A stretch of DNA of 38,742 nucleotides from positions 1 through 38,742 of the forward strand of contig JACESO010000020.1 of NCBI GenBank assembly GCA_013911745.1. Reading direction: 5' to 3'. The notes beneath the pieces were generated by a model. That model saw only the letters and a program-made list of their open reading frames with translations, did not search any database and had not been told where the DNA came from. Source of the stretch: Sphingobium sp. Lineage in GTDB: Bacteria > Pseudomonadota > Alphaproteobacteria > Sphingomonadales > Sphingomonadaceae. This document shows, in pieces, positions 1 to 9,751 of the stretch. Both the position numbers and the translations under genes were made by a program. Positions within the stretch are counted from its first letter, which is position 1. Every line of letters starts with the position of its first letter.

Positions 1-21
1 CCCCCGCATTGCCGCCGGCCA

Positions 22-72
22 CCGCCCGCCCGCTGCCGCGTCCCCCCTCTCACGGCAGCAGGCGGGCGGTTT
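22..72 (+). terminator. Possible intrinsic terminator of a gene left of the window
   Basis: A long GC-rich inverted repeat has arms at about 22-38 and 53-69 with one mismatch, and is followed on the plus strand by TTT. It would end a plus-strand gene lying outside the window and converging on etfA. The short T-run makes this only moderately convincing. No coding region is seen in 1-167. Confidence 0.4.
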
Positions 73-111
73 CCTGTGTCAGGACCGCGTCTTTCCGCTG
101 AAAATGACAAG

Positions 112-142
112 AAAAAGGGCGCGGAGACGGATCTCCGCGCCC
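112..142 (-). terminator. Intrinsic terminator of the sucC-etfB-etfA operon
   Basis: A perfect 11-bp stem (117-127 with 132-142, loop CGGA) is followed on the minus strand by five T residues (116-112). It lies 25 bases past the etfA stop codon, where the minus-strand operon should end. Confidence 0.85.
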
Positions 143-167
143 TCTTTCCTACCCGGTGTGAAGCGGC

Positions 168-1097
168 TTACAGCTTTTCGGTCAGTTCCGGCACGACCTT
201 GAACAGATCGCCGACCAGCCCGATGTCCGCCACCTGGAAGATCGGCGCGTCCTCATCCTTGTTGATGGCGATGATGGTCTTGCTGTCCTTCATGCCGGCA
301 AGGTGCTGGATCGCGCCGGAAATGCCGACCGCGACATAGACTTCCGGCGCGACGATCTTGCCGGTCTGGCCGACCTGATAGTCGTTGGGGACATAGCCGG
401 CGTCCACCGCGGCCCGGCTCGCGCCGACCGCCGCACCCAGCTTGTCGGCCAAGGGGAAGATCAGCTGCTCGAACGTCTCGCCATCCTTCAATGCCCGGCC
501 GCCCGACACGATGATCTTGGCGCTGGTGAGTTCGGGACGCTCCAGCTTGGCGATCTCCGCGCCGACGAAGCTGCTGAGGCCCTTGTCCCCGGTCGAGGCG
601 ACTGCTTCCACCGTGCCGCTGCCGCCCTCGCGCGCCGCCTTCTCGAACGCGGTGCCGCGCACGGTGATGACCTTCTTGGCGTCCTTCGACTGGACGGTCG
701 CGATCGCGTTGCCGGCATAGATGGGCCGCGTGAACGTGTCCTCGCTCTCGACCGACAGGATGTCGCTCAACTGCATGACGTCCAGCAGCGCAGCGACGCG
801 GGGCGCGATATTCTTGCCGTTGCTGGTGGCCGGCGCGACGAATGCGTCATGATCGGCCATCAGTTCGACGATCAGCGGCGCGACATTCTCGGCAAGCGCG
901 TGGCCGAACGCCGCGTCGTCAGCGACATGGACCTTGCCCACGCCAGCGATCTTGGCGGCCTCGGCGGCGACGCCGTCCACGCCCTGACCGGCGACCAGCA
1001 GATGCACCTCGCCCAGCTTCGAAGCGGCGGTGACGGCGGAAAGCGTCGCATCCTTGACCGCGCCGCCTTCATGTTCAACCCAAACCAGAGTCTTCAT
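168..1097 (-). CDS. etfA: Electron transfer flavoprotein subunit alpha
   Basis: This is the FAD-carrying subunit of the soluble ETF heterodimer. It accepts electrons from acyl-CoA and related dehydrogenases and passes them to the quinone pool through ETF-ubiquinone oxidoreductase. The 309 residues match the usual length. The N-terminal start ([12 protein letters not shown]) and the C-terminal FAD-binding half with the [26 protein letters not shown] and [11 protein letters not shown] segments are typical of the family. The ATG has a purine-rich Shine-Dalgarno (GAAGGGAAG). The gene begins 21 bases after etfB on the same strand, so the two subunits are co-transcribed. A strong terminator follows. 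Confidence 0.97.
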   Translation of the reverse strand: MKTLVWVEHEGGAVKDATLSAVTAASKLGEVHLLVAGQGVDGVAAEAAKIAGVGKVHVADDAAFGHALAENVAPLIVELMADHDAFVAPATSNGKNIAPRVAALLDVMQLSDILSVESEDTFTRPIYAGNAIATVQSKDAKKVITVRGTAFEKAAREGGSGTVEAVASTGDKGLSSFVGAEIAKLERPELTSAKIIVSGGRALKDGETFEQLIFPLADKLGAAVGASRAAVDAGYVPNDYQVGQTGKIVAPEVYVAVGISGAIQHLAGMKDSKTIIAINKDEDAPIFQVADIGLVGDLFKVVPELTEKL

Positions 1098-1118
1098 TAT
1101 CTTCTTCCCTTCGGAAAA

Positions 1119-1868
1119 TCAGGCGGCGACGCCCATGGCCTTCAGCTTGCCGACCAGTTCGTCGACATCGGCGACCTTGATCCCGGCCGAGCGCTTGGCC
1201 GGCTCCTCGACCTTCAGCGTGGTCAGGCGGGGCGCGATATCGACGCCGTAATCGGCGGGCGTCTTGGTCGCGAGCGGCTTGCTCTTGGCCTTCATGATGT
1301 TGGGCAGCGACGCATAGCGCGGTTCGTTCAGGCGCAGGTCGGTGGTGACGATCGCGGGGGTGGAGAGCTTCACCGTTTCCAGCCCGCCATCGACCTCGCG
1401 GGTCACGTTGACCTTGTCGCCCTCGATCTCGACCTTCGACGCAAAGGTGCCCTGCGGCAGGTTCAGCAGCGCGGCCAGCATCTGGCCGGTCTGGTTGCTG
1501 TCGTCGTCGATGGCCTGCTTGCCCAGGATGATGAGGCTAGCGCCTTCCTCTTCCTGCACCTTGGCCAGCAGCTTGGCGACGCCCAGCGGCTCGACTTCGT
1601 CATCCGTCTGGATCAGGATGGCGCGGTCCGCCCCCATGGCCAAAGCAGTGCGCAGCGTTTCCTGCGCCTTGGCGACGCCGATGGAAACGGCGACGACCTC
1701 GGTCGCCGCGCCCTTTTCCTTCAGGCGAATGGCTTCCTCGACCGCGATCTCGTCGAACGGGTTCATGCTCATCTTGACGTTGGCAAGGTCCACGCCGGTT
1801 CCGTCCGCCTTCACCCGCGGCTTCACATTATAGTCGATCACCCGCTTCACGGGCACAAGGATCTTCAT
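1119..1868 (-). CDS. etfB: Electron transfer flavoprotein subunit beta
   Basis: This is the AMP-binding subunit of ETF, partner of EtfA. The chosen start ([10 protein letters not shown], 249 residues) follows a GGAGGA Shine-Dalgarno; an in-frame ATG 21 bases upstream has no such site and would add a tail foreign to the family. The recognition loop that docks partner dehydrogenases is conserved at about residues 177-197 ([19 protein letters not shown]). Lys193, Lys195 and Lys197 follow the anchoring Leu188. In mammals and Agrobacterium, lysines at this place are methylated by a METTL20-type enzyme, and a homologue of that enzyme is encoded at 34737-35339. The gene is 96 bases downstream of sucC. 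Confidence 0.97.
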   Translation of the reverse strand: MKILVPVKRVIDYNVKPRVKADGTGVDLANVKMSMNPFDEIAVEEAIRLKEKGAATEVVAVSIGVAKAQETLRTALAMGADRAILIQTDDEVEPLGVAKLLAKVQEEEGASLIILGKQAIDDDSNQTGQMLAALLNLPQGTFASKVEIEGDKVNVTREVDGGLETVKLSTPAIVTTDLRLNEPRYASLPNIMKAKSKPLATKTPADYGVDIAPRLTTLKVEEPAKRSAGIKVADVDELVGKLKAMGVAA

Positions 1869-1964
1869 TGCAACATCCTCCGTTATCAATGCCAGCGCGG
1901 GCGCGGGCGGCCCGTTCCCGGACCACCCGCACCCTCAAATTATTCGGTCAGGCGGGAAAGTGCC

Positions 1965-3164
<1,200 letters not shown>

Positions 3165-3239
3165 GGGTCGGGCCCGTCCTTTTGCGGTGAAGCAGATGAC
3201 GGACCGATAAGCACAGGTGAACCCCACAGACCAGCGGGA

Positions 3240-3269
3240 TTTGCAAAATCGTTTTGCAAAATTGCAAAA
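3240..3269 (-). promoter_or_regulatory. TTTGCAAA-type repeated operator upstream of sucC
   Basis: Two copies of the palindrome TTTGCAAA (3240-3247 and 3253-3260) are separated by five bases. A third copy of TTGCAAAA (3262-3269) directly abuts the second. Repeats of TTTGCAAA are the known targets of RamB/ScfR-type regulators (XRE domain plus acyl-CoA-sensing domain), for example PccR of Rhodobacter sphaeroides. The regulator itself is not in the window, so the assignment is inference. Confidence 0.6.
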
Positions 3270-3308
3270 CGCGGCGGCGGCAATTGGCCGGAAAACAGCG
3301 AAATTACG

Positions 3309-3629
3309 TCAGAATGCGCAGGTGATGGCGGCCCTCCCCGTCACCGCGATGATCTCTGGATCCTGCAAAGCGCGCAGCCTGTGCAGCAGTTCGGCGCTGT
3401 TCACGCCGTTCCTATGCGACTTGCGGATTCCGCCCAGCGACTGGAGCCGACGCAACTGCATGACGCTGAGGTCTTTCGCCATCGGCTTTGCCATGCAGGA
3501 CGCCGTTCGCTCGGACAGCCCGGCTTCCATCAGCCCCGCCCTGACCCGCGACTCGGGCGACAGGGATGCGCAACCGGACAGGCCGAGACCAGCAAGGCTC
3601 AACAATATTGTGGGAAGACCATATTTCAT
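3309..3629 (-). CDS. Small putative lipoprotein, function unknown
   Basis: A 106-residue protein with a short signal peptide ending in a lipobox (LSGC, Cys20), so it is probably lipid-anchored in the envelope. The mature part contains two short helical stretches (SRVRAGLMEAGLSERTASC and DLSVMQLRRLQSL) of a kind I associate with small sphingomonad lipoproteins. No catalytic motif is visible. The ATG at 3629 is preferred because it gives a normal 20-residue lipoprotein signal. An in-frame TTG at 3665 has a better Shine-Dalgarno (AAGGAG, 11 bases away) and would add 12 residues. It is on the same strand as sucC but separated by the operator region, so probably a separate unit. Confidence 0.65.
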   Translation of the reverse strand: MKYGLPTILLSLAGLGLSGCASLSPESRVRAGLMEAGLSERTASCMAKPMAKDLSVMQLRRLQSLGGIRKSHRNGVNSAELLHRLRALQDPEIIAVTGRAAITCAF

Positions 3630-3701
3630 GCCGTGCGTTCTGGCGCTCCCGACCGGGTGGCGCAAGAACGGCGACTCTCCTTCCGCCGGGCGACCGCGCT
3701 G

Positions 3702-3875
3702 TCAGTGGGAGGGCAGGATCATCCGCTGGTTCGCCTGCCTGTAGGCATTGATCCGGCTCGCATAGCCGCGCGCCAGCCCTTCATAGGCGGCCTTGCCTTG
3801 TTCCGATTGGCTGCCCTGCGCGCGGATGAGCGCCATTTGCTGCCGATGCAGCAGATAATTGACATCCGTCTCCAT
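3702..3875 (-). CDS. Hypothetical 57-residue protein
   Basis: I do not recognise a function. The protein begins METDVNYLLHRQQ and is largely helical and hydrophilic, with no signal peptide or membrane segment. The start is supported by a strong Shine-Dalgarno (GAGGAGGG) a few bases upstream of the ATG, and the sequence has the look of a small conserved sphingomonad protein. It lies 72 bases upstream of the small lipoprotein on the same strand and may share its transcript. Longer in-frame versions starting further upstream are arginine-rich and lack a ribosome-binding site. Confidence 0.6.
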   Translation of the reverse strand: METDVNYLLHRQQMALIRAQGSQSEQGKAAYEGLARGYASRINAYRQANQRMILPSH

Positions 3876-4178
3876 GTCTCGCCCTCCTCCTCTTTGCGTC
3901 TGGAAGTCTGGTCGATGGGACGATACCGGCTGTCGGAGCCCGTATAAGCGGCCACGAAATGCGGATCGTCGAACGACTCTATAGCATGCCGGCACCGCTC
4001 TGGCGACCGTCATCGGCTCGGCCAGGCCACGAGCCGCCCTGCCGCAGCCTCGTCCGGTCGCCGGAGAAGCCTTGCTTGCTCAGGCTTCGGGAGCGCGTTT
4101 CAACAAATCACCCAAAAGGCTTGGAGCCGCTCTGCGTAAGTGCCATGATCTGCAGGGAAAAAGCTGGGGGCGTTCGGC
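3876..4178. other. Intergenic region between divergent genes
   Basis: About 300 bases separate the divergent 57-residue gene and the glycosyltransferase gene. The open frames here are short, arginine-rich and lack ribosome-binding sites, so I see no gene. The region should hold the promoters for both directions, but I find no clear -35/-10 pair. Confidence 0.5.
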
Positions 4179-5576
4179 TTGGGCGATGCGGTGGCGGCCG
4201 GACTGCAGGCAATTCACAGCGAACTGCTGCTTTTCGCCATGGTCGGCCTGTGGATCGGCGGCATCGACGATCTGCTCATGGACCTGCTTTTCCTTGCGCG
4301 GAAATATTGGCGCGACCTGGCTATTTATGCGCGCCACCCGCGCATGACCACCGCCACCCTCCCGGCCTCGATCGAACCCGGAACCATCGCCGTCTTCATC
4401 CCCGCCTGGCGCGAGGCCGATGTGATCGCGCCGATGCTGCGCCACGCACTCAGCCAATGGCAGGACGCGCGCTACCGCATCTTTGTCGGCGTCTATCCCA
4501 ACGATCCGGACACTATCACGGCACTCGCCTCCGTGGCGGAAGGGGAACCGCGCATCGTCGTCGCGGTCAATCCCCGCCCCGGCCCCACGACCAAGGCCGA
4601 CTGCCTCAACACGCTCTGGCGGGCGATGGCCGCGTGCGAGGCGCGGGAGGGCGTCGCGTTCAAGGCGGTGCTCCTCCACGACGCCGAAGATGTCGTCCAT
4701 GCCGATGAGATCCGCCTGTTCGACTTCATGATCGACCGCTTCGCGCTCGTCCAATTGCCGGTCCTGCCCCTTCCCGGCCGCGGCGGCTGGTTCAACCGGG
4801 CGATCGCCGATCATTATTGTGACGAATTTGCCGAGTCGCACGGGCGGCTACTCACCGTGCGGGAGGCGCTTGGCGCGTCCATTCCCTCCGCCGGGGTCGC
4901 CTGCGCCTTCGAACGTGGGATATTGGGGCAGCTGGTAGACGCCCGTCACGGCGGCCCGTTCGATCCCTCCTCGCTCACCGAAGATTATGAGGTGGGTCTG
5001 CGGATCAGCGACATGGGTGGACGCGGCGTGTTCGTGCGGATGGGCGACGGGCGCGGCGGACTCGTCGCAACCCGCGAATTCTTCCCCGACACGCTGCACG
5101 AAGCCGTGCGGCAGAAGGCGCGCTGGATGGTCGGCATATCGCTCGCGGGATGGGACCGGCTGGGCTGGCGCGGCGGCCCCGCCGAATGGTGGATGCGCAT
5201 CCGCGACCGGCGCGCGACGGTAGCGGCGCTGGTCCTGTGCGCCGCCTATCTCTCCTTCATCCTGTGGGGCGCGATCCTGTTGATCGGGCTGCTGATCCCG
5301 GTTCCGCCGCTTCACGTCTCGCCTTTCATGGAAGGACTGCTCACCGCGAACGTCATGCTGATGACATGGCGGATGGTCATGCGCGCGCTCTTCACCGGCC
5401 GGGTCTATGGCTGGCGGCAGGGCCTGGGCGCAATCCCGCGCACCGTCATCGCCAATTACATCGCTATCCTGGCCGCGCGTCGTGCCATTTTCCTCTACGG
5501 CAGGTCGCTCTTCGGCAAGCCGCTCCGCTGGGACAAGACCAGCCACCGATTCCCCGACATACAGGCCGACGCATGA
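4179..5576 (+). CDS. NfrB-like membrane glycosyltransferase (GT2)
   Basis: A 465-residue family 2 glycosyltransferase of the NfrB type (phage N4 adsorption protein B). An N-terminal hydrophobic segment lies near residues 15-30. The GT-A domain starts around residue 68 (VFIPAWREADVI) and carries the acidic motif HDAEDVV (Asp168, Asp171), the TED motif (268-270) and QKARW (312-316) of processive polymerising enzymes. Two membrane segments follow (about 347-374 and 385-403). It probably makes a cell-surface polysaccharide from a nucleotide sugar. E. coli NfrB is much longer and has a C-terminal c-di-GMP-binding MshEN-type region, which is absent here. The start is a TTG with a weak GGGGGC site; GTG at 4191 is an alternative. 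The stop overlaps the next start (ATGA). Confidence 0.82.
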   Translation: MGDAVAAGLQAIHSELLLFAMVGLWIGGIDDLLMDLLFLARKYWRDLAIYARHPRMTTATLPASIEPGTIAVFIPAWREADVIAPMLRHALSQWQDARYRIFVGVYPNDPDTITALASVAEGEPRIVVAVNPRPGPTTKADCLNTLWRAMAACEAREGVAFKAVLLHDAEDVVHADEIRLFDFMIDRFALVQLPVLPLPGRGGWFNRAIADHYCDEFAESHGRLLTVREALGASIPSAGVACAFERGILGQLVDARHGGPFDPSSLTEDYEVGLRISDMGGRGVFVRMGDGRGGLVATREFFPDTLHEAVRQKARWMVGISLAGWDRLGWRGGPAEWWMRIRDRRATVAALVLCAAYLSFILWGAILLIGLLIPVPPLHVSPFMEGLLTANVMLMTWRMVMRALFTGRVYGWRQGLGAIPRTVIANYIAILAARRAIFLYGRSLFGKPLRWDKTSHRFPDIQADA

Positions 5577-6643
5577 CCGGTGCCGTCCACAGCCGCCCCC
5601 TGCGCTTCCTTCTGCTCGTGATGCTTGGCTGGGTCGGATTGCGCGTTGCAAGCGAGCAACTGCTCCTTGTCCGGCCCACGCCCGCTCCGGTTGCGGCCGC
5701 TTCCCCTGCTCCTGCGGCCTGGGCGCCGCGCGCACGCGCGCACAGCATCACCCTTGCGCACGTCCCTACCGCAGCGCTGCTTCCGCCAGCCCCCGCATCG
5801 GCCCCTGGGCCTTCATTCAACCGCCCGGCCACGCCTCGGCAGTTCGAATCCGGGCACGAGCCTGACGCCAGGATCGACCTCCTGCAGTTCATCCATTTTT
5901 CGGACGGTTTCGCCAATCGCCATTATGGGACGGGCGACCTCGACATCGCCGCATTTCCCGTCACGGCTTCGCCGCCCCCCAGCCTGTCCTCCGCGCCGGC
6001 GCAGCACCGGTGGCGGGCCAGCAGTTGGGTGCTTTGGCGCGACGGCAGCGGTCAACCACCGGACGCCGCGTCGGTCGGCCGCCTCGGCGGATCGCAGGCC
6101 GGCATCCGCGTCGACTATCTGCTGTCCGACCGGGGATCGTCGCGTCTGACCGCCTATGGCCGCCTCACCGGCGCGCTCCAGCGACCGGCCGCGCCCGAAG
6201 CGGCAGCGGGCGTCGCCTTCCAGCCTGTACGCGCCATCCCCGTCACCATCGCCGCCGAACGCCGCATCGCGCTTGGCACCGGAGCGCGCGACGCCAATGC
6301 GATCACGGCCGTCGGCGGCTTTGGCCCCACGCCGATCGCAAAGGGGCTGGAGGCGGAAGGCTATGCGCAGGCCGGCGTCGTCGGTTTTCGCCATACGGAC
6401 CTGTTCATCGACGGCAAGATGTCGCTCCTTGCCCCGGTGCAGGGTGCGCCTGTCCGCGTCGGCGCGGCGCTTTCGGGCGGCGCACAACCGGGCGTCAGCC
6501 GCCTCGACGCCAGTCCCGAACTCCAGCTGCGCCTGCCCCTCCCCAACGCCAACGCCCGCCTGTCGCTCGAATGGCGTCAGCGCATCGCCGGCAACGCCCG
6601 CCCGGCGTCCGGGCTTGCCCTGACGCTCGGCGCGGATTTTTGA
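5573..6643 (+). CDS. NfrA C-terminal-domain-like outer membrane protein
   Basis: A 356-residue protein translationally coupled to the NfrB-like glycosyltransferase (overlap ATGA at 5573-5576). It has an N-terminal hydrophobic segment (about residues 11-27, signal peptide or anchor) and a Pro/Ala-rich linker (about 33-90). The remainder has alternating beta-strand character (RVDYLL, RLTAYGRLTG, AYGR/AEGYAQAG, RLSLEWRQRI) and ends in Phe, as outer-membrane barrels do. This resembles the C-terminal domain of phage N4 receptor NfrA, without its long N-terminal TPR region. It likely serves as the export partner for the glycan made by the upstream enzyme. Assignment rests on family resemblance plus the gene pairing. 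Confidence 0.65.
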   Translation: MTGAVHSRPLRFLLLVMLGWVGLRVASEQLLLVRPTPAPVAAASPAPAAWAPRARAHSITLAHVPTAALLPPAPASAPGPSFNRPATPRQFESGHEPDARIDLLQFIHFSDGFANRHYGTGDLDIAAFPVTASPPPSLSSAPAQHRWRASSWVLWRDGSGQPPDAASVGRLGGSQAGIRVDYLLSDRGSSRLTAYGRLTGALQRPAAPEAAAGVAFQPVRAIPVTIAAERRIALGTGARDANAITAVGGFGPTPIAKGLEAEGYAQAGVVGFRHTDLFIDGKMSLLAPVQGAPVRVGAALSGGAQPGVSRLDASPELQLRLPLPNANARLSLEWRQRIAGNARPASGLALTLGADF

Positions 6644-6699
6644 TCCCGCGAGGCTTTCGCCTTTATGCCGGGCGTCTTTGGGGTTAACCGAAGGCCAGC

Positions 6700-7614
6700 A
6701 TGGATCTCTATCTGCCCATCGCCAACCTTTCGGTGAACGCGCTCGTCATCGTCGCGCTGGGCGGAGTCGTAGGGCTGTTGTCGGGCATGTTCGGCGTGGG
6801 CGGCGGTTTCCTCACGACGCCGCTCCTCATCTTCTACGGCATCCCGCCGACCGTCGCCGCTGCCTCGGCCGCCAGCCAGGTGACGGGCGCCAGCGTTTCG
6901 GGCGTCGTCACCCACATATCGCGTGGCACGGTCGACTTCCGCATGGGCGGAGTCCTCATTTCCGGCGGGGTCGTGGGCGCGGGGCTAGGCGTTCTGATCT
7001 TCCGGCTGCTCCAGCATCTGGGGCAGATCGATACGGTGATCGGCATCCTCTACGTCCTGATGCTGGGGGGCATCGGCGGGCTGATGGCCAAGGAATCGAT
7101 CCAGGCGCTCATCGCCCTCAAGACCGGCCGGCGCGCGCCCGCCCGCAAGCGCCGCCACCATCCGCTCGTCGCCGCGCTGCCCATGCGCTGGCGCTTCTAT
7201 CGCTCGGGCCTTTATATTTCCCCCCTTGCTCCCCTGCTGCTGGGCGTGGCGACCGGCATCCTCACCATGTTGCTGGGCGTGGGCGGCGGCTTCATCCTCG
7301 TGCCGGCGATGCTCTACCTGCTCGGCATGACGACCCAGTCCGTTGTCGGCACATCGCTGTTCCAGATCCTGTTCGTCACGATGGCGACCACGATGATGCA
7401 CGCGATGACGACCAAGGCCGTCGATCTCGTGCTCGCCATGCTGCTGCTGGTGGGCAGCGTCACCGGCGCGCAGGTCGGCACGCGCCTTTCCATGACGATC
7501 CGGCCGGAATATCTGCGCATCCTGCTCGCCGCCATCGTGCTGCTGGTCGCAGCGCGCATGGCGCTGGGGCTGGGCTGGCGACCGGACGCCATCTACACGA
7601 TAGAGCTGGGCTGA
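6700..7614 (+). CDS. TauE/SafE-family permease
   Basis: A 304-residue polytopic membrane protein with the duplicated TauE/SafE signature: GLLSGMFGVGGGFLTTPLL near the N-terminus and GILTMLLGVGGGFILVPAML in the second half, with about eight hydrophobic segments. The family exports sulfite, sulfoacetate or other small sulfur and organic anions. The substrate cannot be read from sequence. The central cytoplasmic loop (about 145-165) is rich in Arg, Lys and His. The ATG follows a GAAGG site, 56 bases after the NfrA-like gene, so it might be read from the same transcript. Its stop overlaps the following gene (TGATG). Confidence 0.88.
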   Translation: MDLYLPIANLSVNALVIVALGGVVGLLSGMFGVGGGFLTTPLLIFYGIPPTVAAASAASQVTGASVSGVVTHISRGTVDFRMGGVLISGGVVGAGLGVLIFRLLQHLGQIDTVIGILYVLMLGGIGGLMAKESIQALIALKTGRRAPARKRRHHPLVAALPMRWRFYRSGLYISPLAPLLLGVATGILTMLLGVGGGFILVPAMLYLLGMTTQSVVGTSLFQILFVTMATTMMHAMTTKAVDLVLAMLLLVGSVTGAQVGTRLSMTIRPEYLRILLAAIVLLVAARMALGLGWRPDAIYTIELG

Positions 7615-8375
7615 TGCGCAAGGCCGCCGCCCTGCTGCTTGCGGTCAGCGCCCTGCCGTTGGGCGGAGCGGAGGCACCCGAACTGGTGCCCGACGTGTCG
7701 CAGCGCGACGTGGAGATCCAGTACAGCTTCACCGGCGCGGACCTGCTGCTGTTCGGTGCCATCGTCTATCCCGATGGCCGTCGCCCCGAAAAGCCGGCCG
7801 ACATCGTCGTGGTGCTGAAGGGGCCGGAACAATCCATCGTCATGCGCGAAAAACAGAAGGTTGCCGGCATCTGGGTCAATGCCGACACCGCACGCTTCCG
7901 CTCCGCGCCCAGCTTCTACGCCATGGCATCGTCGCGACCGATCGACCGGATCGTCGACGAACGCACCGCCGCCATTTACGAACTGGGCGTGGACAAGCTG
8001 CAACTCTCCCCCTCTTCGCTCAACGACAGCGCTGAACTCAGCCGCTTCGAAAGCGGCCTCGTCGCCCTGCGTGAACGGTCGGGCCTGTTCGTCGAGCGCC
8101 CCGGCACAGTCGAGATCAGCGATGGCGTGCTGTACCGTGCCCGATTGCCTCTGTCGGCGCGCGTGATCGTGGGCGATTATACCGCCGAGACGTTCCTGGT
8201 GCAGAACGGCCGCGTCGTCGCGGCCGCGGTGCGCGACATCACCGTCCGCAAGTCGGGCTTCGAGCAGTTCATGGCCAGCGCGGCGGAGCATTGGTCCTTC
8301 CTCTACGGCCTCGCGGCCATTGCGCTTGCGGTCGGCATGGGGTGGGCAGCGGGCGCCATCGCCAAACGCATTTGA
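7614..8375 (+). CDS. TIGR02186-family transmembrane protein
   Basis: A 253-residue protein of the alphaproteobacterial family TIGR02186 (Alph_Pro_TM). It has a cleavable signal peptide (about 1-20), a periplasmic beta-rich domain beginning with DVSQRDVEIQYSFTGADLLLFGA, and one C-terminal membrane helix (about 230-250, LYGLAAIALAVGMGWAAGAIA). It overlaps the TauE/SafE-type permease gene by one base (TGATG). This pairing recurs in alphaproteobacteria and suggests a periplasmic partner of the permease. The biochemical role is unknown. Confidence 0.8.
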   Translation: MRKAAALLLAVSALPLGGAEAPELVPDVSQRDVEIQYSFTGADLLLFGAIVYPDGRRPEKPADIVVVLKGPEQSIVMREKQKVAGIWVNADTARFRSAPSFYAMASSRPIDRIVDERTAAIYELGVDKLQLSPSSLNDSAELSRFESGLVALRERSGLFVERPGTVEISDGVLYRARLPLSARVIVGDYTAETFLVQNGRVVAAAVRDITVRKSGFEQFMASAAEHWSFLYGLAAIALAVGMGWAAGAIAKRI

Positions 8376-8388
8376 CTTCCGGCCCCTT

Positions 8389-8409
8389 TATGTCGGACTG
8401 GTGGACATA
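8389..8409. promoter_or_regulatory. Inverted repeat upstream of the DUF3422 gene
   Basis: TATGTC (8389-8394) and GACATA (8404-8409) form a 6-bp inverted repeat with a 9-base spacer, 24 bases before the start codon of the DUF3422 gene. It could be an operator or an mRNA hairpin; nothing else supports a specific regulator. Confidence 0.3.
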
Positions 8410-8433
8410 GAAGGACGTTAGGGGGGATGGCAG

Positions 8434-9747
8434 ATGGGCGAAACGGATCGCGGGGAAGCACATCCCTTCTACCAGCTGGACGCCCTCAGCCACCCTCTGC
8501 GCGCCTCGCTCTCGCGCGAGATGCATGTGCGCAAGATGCCTCGCCTGCGCACCCCTTCCCGCGCGGTCCAGTTCATGCTGATGGTAGATGATGAGGAAGC
8601 CCGCGCCAGCATCGCCATGCTCGACCGCCTGCTCCCGCCCGAAGTGGAGCGCCCGCACGAGGGGGATCGCTTCTTCGCCTGCCCGCTCGACACGCTCGGC
8701 TTTTCATGGGAACGGCACAGCGAATTCATCACCTACAGCTTCATCGCCGCGACCGATGGACCGCCCTTCGACCTCGCACCTTTCCACGCGATCGCGCCTT
8801 GGATGGACCATTTGCCCGGTCGCATCATCCGGTCGACCCAGATCGCGCTGGTGGGCAACGAACCCGACCGCGCAACCGTCGTCGCGCACTTCTCATCCGA
8901 CGATCTCATCATCTCCGACGTAGCGCAGGGCCGCGCCCGGATATGGAGCGACTTCCGCCTGCACGACAGCGGCTTCGGCCGCCTGCTCATCCATGATCGG
9001 GGGCTGGAGGGGGCCGAGCCCGCCCTGCTGGTCCAGCGGCTTCAGGAACTCGGCAACTACCGCAAGATAGCGCTGCTGGGCCTGCCCGAAGCGCAGCGGG
9101 CGACGCCCGTTGTCGCCGCGCTGGAACGGCGGCTCACGGATGTCACGGCGCAGGTGGCGCAGCCCAGCGCGGACGCCGACGCGGTGCTGGAGCAACTCTC
9201 CGCGCTCAGCGCCAAACTGGCGCAGATCGTGGCGCAAACCCGTTACCGGATGAGCGCGACCCGCGCCTATGCGGAACTATGCCTCGATCGCATCCGCCGG
9301 CTCGATGTCGCGCCGGTGCGCGGCTATCGCTCGCTCGACGATTTCACCGAACGGCGGCTGCTGCCTGCCATGCGGACCTGCGATGCATTCAACCGGCGGC
9401 TGGAGGATTTGTCGCAGCGGACGGCCTGGACCAGCGCGATGCTGCGTACCCGCGTCGATACCGCGCTGGCCCGGCGCAACCGCGATCTTCTGGCATCGAT
9501 GGACCGGCGCACCGGCCTGCAACTGCGCCTCCAGCACACGGTCGAAGGGCTGTCGGTCGTTGCGATCAGCTATTATGCGCTGGGCCTGTGGCATTATCTG
9601 AAGGAAGCGCTGGAGGCGCAGGGCGCGCACCTCCCCAGCTGGATCGACCTGGCCCTGATACCGGCCATCGTCGTGGCGGTCTGGGCCGGGCTGCGTCAGC
9701 TCAAGAAGGTGAAGCGACCGCGCGGCGGCGATCCCACCGATCATTGA
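8434..9747 (+). CDS. DUF3422 family membrane protein
   Basis: A 437-residue protein of the DUF3422 family, recognised by HPFYQLDALSHPLRASL at the N-terminus and the signature LGFSWERHSEFITYSF at about residues 88-103. The middle is helical with coiled-coil tendency (about 220-380). The C-terminus holds two membrane helices (about 367-385 and 400-420) and a basic tail. The function is unknown; the topology suggests a large cytosolic domain anchored to the inner membrane. It is downstream of the TIGR02186-type gene by 58 bases on the same strand, and converges with the dehydratase gene with only four bases between stops. Confidence 0.85.
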   Translation: MGETDRGEAHPFYQLDALSHPLRASLSREMHVRKMPRLRTPSRAVQFMLMVDDEEARASIAMLDRLLPPEVERPHEGDRFFACPLDTLGFSWERHSEFITYSFIAATDGPPFDLAPFHAIAPWMDHLPGRIIRSTQIALVGNEPDRATVVAHFSSDDLIISDVAQGRARIWSDFRLHDSGFGRLLIHDRGLEGAEPALLVQRLQELGNYRKIALLGLPEAQRATPVVAALERRLTDVTAQVAQPSADADAVLEQLSALSAKLAQIVAQTRYRMSATRAYAELCLDRIRRLDVAPVRGYRSLDDFTERRLLPAMRTCDAFNRRLEDLSQRTAWTSAMLRTRVDTALARRNRDLLASMDRRTGLQLRLQHTVEGLSVVAISYYALGLWHYLKEALEAQGAHLPSWIDLALIPAIVVAVWAGLRQLKKVKRPRGGDPTDH

Positions 9748-9751
9748 TCCG

